Shown here: piece after piece, positions 1 to 6,075 of the stretch | Numbering within the stretch: the stretch's first letter is position 1 | Layout of the letters: every line of letters begins with the position of its first letter | The notes under the pieces: model-generated | Told to the model about the DNA's origin: nothing | The model's input: only the letters and a program-made list of their open reading frames with translations | The model's database searches: none | Made by a program: the position numbers and the translations under genes | Assembly: GCA_031260865.1 (NCBI GenBank) | Contig: JAISKQ010000166.1 | Span: 1 to 6,233 of the forward strand | Direction: 5' to 3' | From: Prevotella sp. | GTDB taxonomy: Bacteria > Bacteroidota > Bacteroidia > Bacteroidales > Dysgonomonadaceae | Length of the DNA: 6,233 nucleotides

Positions 1-251
1 TCCAAATCGGCTTTATAGCGCGCGGTCTGCTCCGAAGAGCTTTGTTCCAAGGAAATATGCTTCGGGTATAGGATAGAATCATTCGCGTACCAACCGGGTA
101 TTTTCTCACGGGCGATTGTCCTTCCCGCGATTTGCCGTATAGCCGTCTGTATGTCAATATCCGGATGCCGACTTGCTTGCAAAGCCAATGAATGGACATC
201 ATCCTGTTCATGCTCTTTCACAAAATCCTTTAACGCCGGCGACAGATTCAT
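1..251 (-). CDS. SAM-dependent methyltransferase, THUMP-like family (N-terminal part only)
   Basis: The minus strand reads from an ATG at 251-249 through 83 codons without a stop and runs off the window, so only the N-terminus is present. It begins MNLSPALKDFVKEHEQDD, continues through an IAGRTIAREKIPGWY stretch, and reaches ISLEQSSSEQTARYKADL at residues 67-83. From memory of the family, the pattern of helical lead-in, 'IAG...A..K.P.W', 'I.YP..IS.EQ.SSE.TA.YKA' matches Bacteroidota class I SAM-dependent methyltransferases with a THUMP-like C-terminal domain (PG_1098 type). Their substrate is presumed to be RNA but is not established. The SAM-binding motifs would lie further on, outside the window, so enzyme activity cannot be checked here. 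The ATG overlaps the tamB stop codon as ATGA, which supports this start and implies translational coupling. No Shine-Dalgarno sequence is needed to explain it; the upstream bases are A-rich tamB coding sequence. Confidence 0.66.
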   Translation of the reverse strand, partial: MNLSPALKDFVKEHEQDDVHSLALQASRHPDIDIQTAIRQIAGRTIAREKIPGWYANDSILYPKHISLEQSSSEQTARYKADL

Positions 252-3200
252 TTTCCTATTTTTATAAAATGACTCAGAGAGCTGCCTTTTTTTGTCGAAT
301 CGGGAACAATAGGAGTTATCGTATCGGCTATACTTATTTTAGGTCTTAACTTAGAAACGTCAAACAACTCGTGCAGGCTATCGAAGTCTCTTTTGTAAAT
401 GATACCAAAACCTTGAGTGTTAGGATTGTCTAATAATTGGGTGTAGTAAAATTTCTCGTTATAATGATTGTATGCTTTTACCCGCCATGTTCCGGCGTTA
501 TTCAGGAGATATTCGATGTCCACATCGTGGATCATGGCTTCTTTCTTAGTGATTATATCATTTCGATAACCAAAGTTGCCATTTATCAATAACCGGTCGT
601 TCAATAACCGGCTGGACAAAATCAGTTCAAACTCTGTATCCGTCATTTCTTTATCGCTATAGCGGATATTTGTTCCTAAATGCCATCTGTCATCTATCTT
701 GCTCACTATTTTAGTCAACTGATTGGATAGAGTGGCAGACGCGACAGCCGCGAAATCGGATGTCTGGTATGGCGTGTTTGCGTCTCTTGGCGAATAAAAT
801 TTGGACAGTAATATGAGATACGCGACTTGCCTGTTGATCATGTCGGGCGTGTTTACCAAACTTTTCACCTGTCGCGCCACTTCCGCGTCTGCCGCCGGAA
901 ACTGTAAATCAAGACCCACATTCGGATGCTTCAACTGTCCCGTCAAGTTCAGCACGCAATTCACAGGGATCGTCGTCTGTCCTATGGATTGAGTTAAGTC
1001 CTGATCCAAATCCCTTAGATTGGCTGTTATTTTGTACATCGCCGTCACATCCAACGTGGCTTCGAAAGGGTCGCCCCTGAATTGCACGGAACTGCCGTCT
1101 TCTATCGAAAAGCGTTTTTCGAGTAATCGCTGGAAGGTAAAGTTATAGCTTCCCCTATTTATGGTGTAAGTACCAAATAGGCGAGGTGAAGACTTCGTGC
1201 TCCATAAGAACTGCATCGCTCCGCTTCCCGTGCCTCTTAATACGTCGCCGCCAACCGGATCCATAAGGATTTCCACCACGGCGTTAGGTGTGGCGTCGAT
1301 ATAAAAATTCATGTTTATATCCATTCCCGATTCGGTTTTTATCGGACTGGGAACTACTGTGGCTGTGGCTGTCGAATCAGTCTTTTGAACAGGAGTATTA
1401 TAAGTAACGAAGGAATATTCATTAATGACGTCTTCCATGAAATTCATGCGTACCACCGTTTTGTCTTCGGTCTTCATGCTAATATCGATATCAACTTCCC
1501 GCTCATCCCCGCCTATGGTGCCTTTTCCGCTACCGAATACTTTTCCGAAGAAAATAGGGTTTTGTTGTTCTGTCGCGTTATATACCATGAAGTTATTGGC
1601 GGACAAATCCACGAGGTACATAAAATTCTTAAAGAAGTCGTGCGCCACTTTTCCGCTGGCTATCGCTTTGTTATTAAATTCATCCGTCAACGTGATGTCG
1701 GTGAAGTAGATAAGGTCTTTCTTCATATAAACCGTATCTGTGAACTTATAATTTGTATTCAGGAATTTGATGCCTATATTGCCGTCTTGGATGAAAGCTT
1801 TCCCTTCGACCGTGACATCCGAAAAGTTTCCGAACAGGTGAACTTTTCCTGTTCCTCGTCCGTTTACATTCTGAAATATAGCTTCGGCGTATCTGTTCAG
1901 AAAACTTATGTCAATGCTGTCCGCGTCAAAGTTTAAAGACAGCTCTTGTTTAATAGGATCAATCTCTCCGTTGACTTTGGTCAGTTTATTCTCTTTACTG
2001 AGTATCTTCCCATCCATCATGATCTTATTTGTCTCGTCATCCAACTCGCTGAATATATTTAATTTACCAAGTTCTGTGCCGTTGAATTTAAAATCGGTGA
2101 CTTCCAATCGGGTATTCAGATACGGCTTGTTTTCGATGCTGGAAACAAATAAATTACCGGTTGCCGCGCCGCCAAACCGAAGTATATCAATGGCTAATGT
2201 CTGAAAAATATATTCCAGATTTATATCCTTTAGTTCCACCTTTAAAATATCGGATGAATTTGTGGGAGAATAACTGCCGTTTATCTTTATTTCCTGACTT
2301 TTGTCATTCGTATATACATAGAAATTATTAACTCCGTAATGTCCGTCTTGTATATTGATATGGGATTTTTCCATCTTCCACATCGCGTTATTCAGTAACA
2401 GCTCGCTTGGAAGCATATCAATATCGATCAATAAAGGTGTTTTTTCTTTCTTCGTGAAAAGCGTGGCGATGGAAAAATCACCTTTGGCTTTCTGCTTACC
2501 GTTATTGACCAATGAAATATTCGTATTGACTAAATTATCATTAATTGTGGAATTAATAGATATGTCGTTGGTTACATCTTTTTTACCTATGATTGAAGCG
2601 TCTATCCGCGTTTTAAAGACATTATCCGCGTTTTCATTCTCGGCAAGGACATAACCGGACTTGATATTCATTCCCGCTGCCTTTATCACGGGGGTAAATA
2701 CTTCTACCTTGAACCGATTCATAATATTATTATAACGTCCTACAATCTTTGCCGGACTAATCACGGTGACAGGCAATTTGAAAATATCGGTCAGTGTTTC
2801 CGTGTTATTTATCGAGAAGTTGAACGTGAGATTATTCTCGGCAGCATCTTTCTTGTCTTTAGGTTGAATAAGCGCCGGCAAATAAGGCTGCAATGTTTCT
2901 AACAGACTATTCGTTATCGAAGAAAATGAATAATTCCCGGCTATTTCGCCATTCAGTATATCCGATTGTATTTTTAGTTTGTGTTCCAACGAGTCAATAG
3001 AAGATTCTATTGAGAATCTTTTCATCAAAAAGAGTTTGTCTTCTTTCTGGAAATCCAATGAGTCGATATGTATATAGCCCTGCGCATGATCGATATCCCT
3101 ACCGGTGAAGTCCGCGTCCACAGCGAACGAAAGATACGAATGCCGCATATTTTCGGCTATATGCAATTTATCGAACTGCACATTCGATACTTTGGCTTTG

Positions 3201-4711
3201 AAGGTTAGTTCCGGCATGTCTCTATCCGTTAGGTCAAAAAGCCCCGCGATATCCAGCCTGCCGTTAATGTCATCAATCAGTAATTTGCCATTCACACGCA
3301 AACCGTCATAATCGGCGTCCAAATGAATATCTTTGTATGAATATCCTTTATAGTCAAAATTAAAAATATCCCCTTCTGCCGTACCTTTTAGATTTCCATG
3401 TGTCGGTTTCTCCACATCGATGGCAATATTCAAGGACGTTTTGTTCAGGTCTTTATTCGCCAGGAGCTTGCCCAAGTCAAAATCGGAGGTGTATACCTTT
3501 CCTTTCGCATAAGAACTGACTCCCGGACGCGGGTCGTTCAATCCGAAAAGGATGTCGGTTTTCACGGTACCCAAGTCGGTGTTGAGGCTGCCGAAGGCTG
3601 TCAACTGGTTAAGGTATCCGGATATATCCCCTTTGAAAGACAGATTGCCTAAGTTCTTTAACAGCTCAGGCATCTGTGTTTTTTTGGTCGAGAAATTATC
3701 AAGAATGCTTTCTATTTCAACAGGGTTTAACGTCAATTCATCCACACTACCCAGAATATAAGTCTTTTTGGGGTCGCGCGAATCTTTGATTTCCGCGTTG
3801 GACAGCATGTGCAAAGTTTTGCCGTAGTCTATCGATAAATCCGAGATACGAAGGTCGTTTACCGACCCGTTGATGTGTCCGCGTAGGATAACAGGGTCAT
3901 CGAAACTTTTCAGGGCTGGGACAAAGGATGAAATATCCTGCGGCGAAATAGACGAGGTGGCGATAATACAATCCAAATTTGCATAGTCAATGACTTTTGA
4001 GCTGTCATCGGGAGGGGTTAAATCAACTTCGCATCTTTCCAATTTGAGATATGAATGCGGCAATTCCATGTTAAAACCTCTGACGGAAATTTTCTTGCCT
4101 TGAGTTATCAAACGGAAAGTGAGGGCGGAAATGTCCAATCCGCTCTTTTCTTTCAGTTCAATTTTTTTTACCTGTATATTCAATGAATCGGAAGCTAACG
4201 ACTTCATCGCTAATTTGGCGTTCAGCTCCGATATGGCGATGTGATTGGCGTCGAACTTGCCGTTGACGGCAGGCTTGTCCTTTATATCATAACTAAACCG
4301 TCCATTTTGTATATTAACGGCGCTAATCTTTATATCTATTTTACTTTTAGGTTTATCACCTTTCGGCTGAAAGGCGTCGATGATATATTGAATATTCAAA
4401 GGGGCGTCGGCGGTCTCCTTCGACAGATGTATTTCAAAATCAGACAACCACGCGGAAGTTATCACTACTTTCTTTTTCATCAAAGAATAGAGGTCAATAC
4501 TTGCCGATACCTTGTCTGCCATCAGTACCTTTTCATTTGACCGGTCATACAAATATACGCTGTCGAGCCGGACGGAGTTGAATAGTTGAAAATGAAGTTT
4601 GCCGATTCCTAATTCCGTGCCGATTTTACTCTTAAGCTCGTCAACCACAACATTTTTTGCATACTCTTGAACAGCAGGCATGTTCAGTAGGCCATACAAG
4701 AGGATTATCAA
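248..4711 (-). CDS. tamB: Translocation and assembly module protein TamB (DUF490), inner-membrane anchored
   Basis: This long open frame encodes about 1,487 residues from a TTG at 4711 to TGA at 250-248. TamB proteins are anchored in the inner membrane, span the periplasm as a hydrophobic beta-groove, and work with an outer-membrane BamA/TamA-type partner in envelope biogenesis and probably phospholipid transport. The sequence fits. A hydrophobic anchor ends near GLLNMP. An AsmA-like region follows (about residues 15-110: 'VVVDELKSKIGTELGIGKLHF', then 'NSVRLDSVYLYDR'). Next come roughly 900 residues of repetitive beta-strand sequence. A C-terminal DUF490/TamB domain covers about 1000-1440, with 'GDVLRGTGSGAMQFLW' near 1153, 'INRGSYNF' near 1185, 'YLILLSKF' near 1296 and the closing 'GFGIIYKRDFDSLHELF' near 1438. 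A polar tail of about 40 residues follows. No tamA lies in the window. The TTG start removes the basic N-terminus and half of the membrane segment, so the true start is probably upstream (see 4709-4769). The family call is firm; the start is not. Confidence 0.93.
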   Translation of the reverse strand: MIILLYGLLNMPAVQEYAKNVVVDELKSKIGTELGIGKLHFQLFNSVRLDSVYLYDRSNEKVLMADKVSASIDLYSLMKKKVVITSAWLSDFEIHLSKETADAPLNIQYIIDAFQPKGDKPKSKIDIKISAVNIQNGRFSYDIKDKPAVNGKFDANHIAISELNAKLAMKSLASDSLNIQVKKIELKEKSGLDISALTFRLITQGKKISVRGFNMELPHSYLKLERCEVDLTPPDDSSKVIDYANLDCIIATSSISPQDISSFVPALKSFDDPVILRGHINGSVNDLRISDLSIDYGKTLHMLSNAEIKDSRDPKKTYILGSVDELTLNPVEIESILDNFSTKKTQMPELLKNLGNLSFKGDISGYLNQLTAFGSLNTDLGTVKTDILFGLNDPRPGVSSYAKGKVYTSDFDLGKLLANKDLNKTSLNIAIDVEKPTHGNLKGTAEGDIFNFDYKGYSYKDIHLDADYDGLRVNGKLLIDDINGRLDIAGLFDLTDRDMPELTFKAKVSNVQFDKLHIAENMRHSYLSFAVDADFTGRDIDHAQGYIHIDSLDFQKEDKLFLMKRFSIESSIDSLEHKLKIQSDILNGEIAGNYSFSSITNSLLETLQPYLPALIQPKDKKDAAENNLTFNFSINNTETLTDIFKLPVTVISPAKIVGRYNNIMNRFKVEVFTPVIKAAGMNIKSGYVLAENENADNVFKTRIDASIIGKKDVTNDISINSTINDNLVNTNISLVNNGKQKAKGDFSIATLFTKKEKTPLLIDIDMLPSELLLNNAMWKMEKSHINIQDGHYGVNNFYVYTNDKSQEIKINGSYSPTNSSDILKVELKDINLEYIFQTLAIDILRFGGAATGNLFVSSIENKPYLNTRLEVTDFKFNGTELGKLNIFSELDDETNKIMMDGKILSKENKLTKVNGEIDPIKQELSLNFDADSIDISFLNRYAEAIFQNVNGRGTGKVHLFGNFSDVTVEGKAFIQDGNIGIKFLNTNYKFTDTVYMKKDLIYFTDITLTDEFNNKAIASGKVAHDFFKNFMYLVDLSANNFMVYNATEQQNPIFFGKVFGSGKGTIGGDEREVDIDISMKTEDKTVVRMNFMEDVINEYSFVTYNTPVQKTDSTATATVVPSPIKTESGMDINMNFYIDATPNAVVEILMDPVGGDVLRGTGSGAMQFLWSTKSSPRLFGTYTINRGSYNFTFQRLLEKRFSIEDGSSVQFRGDPFEATLDVTAMYKITANLRDLDQDLTQSIGQTTIPVNCVLNLTGQLKHPNVGLDLQFPAADAEVARQVKSLVNTPDMINRQVAYLILLSKFYSPRDANTPYQTSDFAAVASATLSNQLTKIVSKIDDRWHLGTNIRYSDKEMTDTEFELILSSRLLNDRLLINGNFGYRNDIITKKEAMIHDVDIEYLLNNAGTWRVKAYNHYNEKFYYTQLLDNPNTQGFGIIYKRDFDSLHELFDVSKLRPKISIADTITPIVPDSTKKGSSLSHFIKIGK

Positions 4712-4769
4712 TCCTATTATTATACCTGATACTGTGAGAAATATTTGTTTAAACCGTTTTATAGCACAT
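4709..4769 (-). other. Displaced true start of tamB: apparent 1-nt frameshift in an A4 run
   Basis: In the tamB frame the codons upstream of the TTG at 4711 encode IKRFKQIFLTVSGIIIG, a basic stretch and hydrophobic segment expected of a TamB signal anchor. That frame has no ATG, GTG or TTG before a TAA at 4777-4775. An ATG at 4769-4767, preceded by A-rich TAAAACGA, lies one base out of frame and as written encodes only MCYKTV. Removing one A from the AAAA run at 4760-4757 joins it perfectly, giving MCYKRFKQIFLTVSG and a protein of about 1,506 residues. The alternatives are initiation at ATA 4762-4760 (or an ATG mutated to ATA), or real use of the TTG. A sequencing or assembly error in the homopolymer is also possible. 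Confidence 0.6.
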
Positions 4770-4783
4770 TCGTTTTAGAAATG

Positions 4784-4791
4784 CAAAAGTA
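4784..4791 (-). promoter_or_regulatory. Probable tamB promoter, Bacteroidota -7 element TACTTTTG
   Basis: On the minus strand TACTTTTG matches the Bacteroidota sigma-ABfr -7 consensus TAnnTTTG. It lies 14 nt before the ATG at 4769, so a start site a few bases downstream would leave a leader of only about 8-10 nt. No good -33 TTTG is visible at the usual spacing; instead an inverted repeat (4802-4819) occupies that region. The placement supports 4769 rather than 4711 as the tamB start. The call rests on the consensus match alone. Confidence 0.55.
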
Positions 4792-4801
4792 TCAAAAAAA
4801 G

Positions 4802-4819
4802 AGGATATTCTTTTATCCT
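4802..4819. repeat. Inverted repeat AGGATA-N6-TATCCT over the tamB -33 region
   Basis: AGGATA (4802-4807) and TATCCT (4814-4819) are perfect 6-bp inverted arms around a 6-nt centre. If tamB transcription starts near 4778, this dyad covers about -24 to -41, where a -33 box would normally be. That position would suit a repressor or activator site. It is short and AT-rich, so chance is a real alternative. Confidence 0.3.
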
Positions 4820-4826
4820 AAAACAG

Positions 4827-4858
4827 TTATCTTATCGTTTTATCGTCAATTAAGATAA
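4827..4858. repeat. Inverted repeat TTATCTTA-N16-TAAGATAA between the divergent promoters
   Basis: The 8-bp arms at 4827-4834 and 4851-4858 are perfectly complementary around a 16-nt spacer. The dyad lies in the middle of the tamB/metA intergenic region, roughly 65 bp upstream of the tamB start site and 110 bp upstream of that of metA. This is a possible operator-like site or nothing more than AT-rich coincidence. Nearby are a short CTCC-AAA-GGAG dyad (4873-4883) and an 8-bp direct repeat TTAGCGAA (4860-4867 and 4887-4894). I can assign no regulator. Confidence 0.3.
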
Positions 4859-4914
4859 ATTAGCGAAAACAACTCCAAAGGAGAGTTTAGCGAAGCGAGA
4901 AACAGCTGAGGGTA

Positions 4915-4947
4915 TTAGCAATCTTTTTTATTATTTTCGTAACTTTG
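4915..4947 (+). promoter_or_regulatory. Probable metA promoter (TTAG-N21-TAACTTTG)
   Basis: TAACTTTG at 4940-4947 is an exact match to the Bacteroidota -7 consensus TAnnTTTG. TTAG at 4915-4918 is an imperfect match to the -33 TTTG with a 21-nt spacer. The metA ATG is 24 nt downstream, implying a leader of about 20 nt of A/T-rich sequence without a Shine-Dalgarno motif, as is usual in this phylum. So short a leader leaves no room for a SAM riboswitch downstream of this promoter. Confidence 0.65.
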
Positions 4948-4971
4948 CATACAGATAAATAAATTATAAAC

Positions 4972-5919
4972 ATGCCAGTAAATATACCGAACAATCTTCC
5001 GGCAATAGATATTCTCAAAAAAGAGAATATCTTCGTTATGAATGATTTGAGGGCAAACGAGCAGGATATCCGTCCTTTGCGCGTACTCATTCTCAACCTG
5101 ATGCCGATAAAGATTATGACCGAAACAGACCTGATCAGGTTGTTGTCGAACAACCCGTTGCAGGTGGAGGTCGAATTTCTGAAACTGGAAACCCATGTTT
5201 CTAAACATACGCCGGAAGAGCATTTGCTGATGTTTTACAAAAATTTCAGCGAGGTAAAGGATGATTATTACGATGGACTGATCATAACCGGCGCGCCGGT
5301 GGAACTGTATGAATTTAAGGATGTGACGTACTGGCCGGAAATAACTTCCATCTTCGATTGGGCGCGGACGCATGTGACTTCCACGCTCTATATCTGCTGG
5401 GCGGCACAGGCTGCCATGCATCATTTCTACGGCGTGAATAAACAAATTCTCCCCGAGAAAATGTTCGGCGTGTTCAAGCATGTCGTACATGATAAGAAGT
5501 TCCCGTTGTTCAGAGGTTTTGATGATGAATTTTATATTCCGCATAGCCGTCACACCACCGTGACGCGCGACGAGATATTGAAATACGACGGGTTGAAAAT
5601 ATTATCGGAATCCGACGACTCGGGAGTAGGCATCGTGATGTCGCGCGGAGGTCGGGAATTTTATCTGACCGGACATTCCGAATACGCGCCGAACACCCTG
5701 AATACGGAATACCGAAGGGATGTCGATAAAGGATTACCGATAAAGATTCCTAACAACTATTATAAAAACAATAACCCTGACAATCCGCCTCTGGTTCGCT
5801 GGGCGGGGCACGGTAATTTGTTATTCAATAACTGGCTGAACTATTTCGTTTATCAGGAAACCCCTTATGATAAAACAAAGATTAAAGATCTGGAAGATAT
5901 TGTACCGTTAAAGGAATAA
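4972..5919 (+). CDS. metA: Homoserine O-acetyltransferase (MetA/MetAA family)
   Basis: This complete 315-residue protein has full family length. MetA transfers an acyl group from acyl-CoA to the hydroxyl of L-homoserine in the cytoplasm, the first committed step of methionine synthesis. Family residues fall at their standard numbers: nucleophile Cys142 (in LYICWAAQAAMHHFYG), His235 and Glu237 of the catalytic triad (YLTGHSEY), and substrate-binding Lys163, Ser192 and Arg249. Residue 111 is Glu (ITGAPVELYEF). In characterised MetA proteins, Glu111 goes with acetyl-CoA and Gly111 with succinyl-CoA, so I infer O-acetylhomoserine as product despite the common label 'homoserine O-succinyltransferase'. 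The ATG at 4972 fits the conserved opening MPVNIPNNLPA and lies just downstream of an A-rich leader. It is divergent from tamB. A perfect hairpin lies at codons 12-21, and the stop TAA (5917-5919) directly abuts a 7-bp repeat array. The family call is secure; the acyl donor is predicted. Confidence 0.95.
   Translation: MPVNIPNNLPAIDILKKENIFVMNDLRANEQDIRPLRVLILNLMPIKIMTETDLIRLLSNNPLQVEVEFLKLETHVSKHTPEEHLLMFYKNFSEVKDDYYDGLIITGAPVELYEFKDVTYWPEITSIFDWARTHVTSTLYICWAAQAAMHHFYGVNKQILPEKMFGVFKHVVHDKKFPLFRGFDDEFYIPHSRHTTVTRDEILKYDGLKILSESDDSGVGIVMSRGGREFYLTGHSEYAPNTLNTEYRRDVDKGLPIKIPNNYYKNNNPDNPPLVRWAGHGNLLFNNWLNYFVYQETPYDKTKIKDLEDIVPLKE
5007..5032 (+). repeat. Perfect 10-bp inverted repeat with A6 loop inside the start of metA
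   Basis: AGATATTCTC (5007-5016) and GAGAATATCT (5023-5032) are exact reverse complements around AAAAAA. The hairpin would form in the metA mRNA from about 35 nt after the ATG and spans codons 12-21 (residues I-D-I-L-K-K-E-N-I-F). No U tract follows the stem, so it is not an intrinsic terminator on the plus strand. The protein motif is conserved in the family as I recall it, so coding constraint may produce part of this symmetry. A translational or mRNA stability role is conjecture. Confidence 0.6.
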
Positions 5920-6007
5920 GTTAGTTACAAGTTACGAGTTACAAGTTACAAGTTACGAGTTACAAGTTACGAGTTACAAGTTACAAGTTACAAGTTACGA
6001 GTTACAA
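5920..6007 (+). repeat. 7-bp tandem repeat array, 12 units of GTTACAA/GTTACGA
   Basis: Twelve perfect 7-bp units occupy 5924-6007, preceded by a truncated GTTA (5920-5923) that touches the metA stop codon. Units are of two kinds differing at position 6. The order, with A for GTTACAA and G for GTTACGA, is A G A A G A G A A A G A, close to a 21-bp higher-order period. Read on the plus strand the array is open in all frames and gives V-T-S-Y-(K/E)-L-(R/Q) heptads; on the minus strand all frames meet TAA. No 4-mer in the array has its reverse complement within it, so it cannot fold into a hairpin or act as a terminator. Similar microsatellites are common between genes in Bacteroidota (from memory). 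Copy number is probably variable between strains. Confidence 0.97.
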
Positions 6008-6012
6008 GAGTT

Positions 6013-6024
6013 CCGGCGCGCCGG
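6013..6024. repeat. 12-bp perfect GC palindrome CCGGCGCGCCGG
   Basis: This perfect palindrome lies five bases after the repeat array and 13 nt before the GTG at 6037. The same 12 bases occur inside metA at 5288-5299, where they encode T-G-A-P of the acyl-CoA-specificity loop, and the inner GGCGCGCC recurs at 6172-6179. As RNA it could form at most a 4-5 bp stem with a tiny loop, and no U tract follows, so I do not call a terminator. It could be a protein or methylation target, or chance in a lineage tolerant of CGCG. Confidence 0.5.
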
Positions 6025-6075
6025 TAAACTATTAACGTGCTGTTCACTGAAAAGGGAAGCCAAAAATTAAATAAA

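Noticed and set aside
1385..1936. Plus-strand open frame of 183 codons inside tamB, with several smaller ones across 801-4540
   Set aside because: They are antisense to an intact TamB frame, have no family resemblance and no TAnnTTTG promoter at suitable spacing. They are explained by the composition of tamB.
3001..3020. 8-bp inverted repeat AAGATTCT-ATTG-AGAATCTT within tamB
   Set aside because: It sits deep in coding sequence for S-I-E-S-S-I. In a 4.5-kb AT-leaning gene, one such dyad is not surprising and no context suggests a role.
4780..4971. SAM riboswitch (SAM-I or SAM-II) upstream of metA
   Set aside because: I looked for the conserved core segments of these classes and saw none, and the predicted promoter leaves only a leader of about 20 nt.
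4915..5553. Long minus-strand open frame of 212 codons antisense to metA
   Set aside because: It lies opposite a metA with all catalytic residues in place, has no recognisable domain and runs across the metA promoter. It is a shadow of the coding strand.
5924..6007. CRISPR array or terminator at the tandem repeats
   Set aside because: The units are 7 bp, contiguous and without spacers, and they lack self-complementarity, so neither reading fits.
6013..6024. Intrinsic terminator of metA at the GC palindrome
   Set aside because: The stem is at most 4-5 bp with an almost absent loop, and no T-run follows (next bases TAAACTATTAAC).
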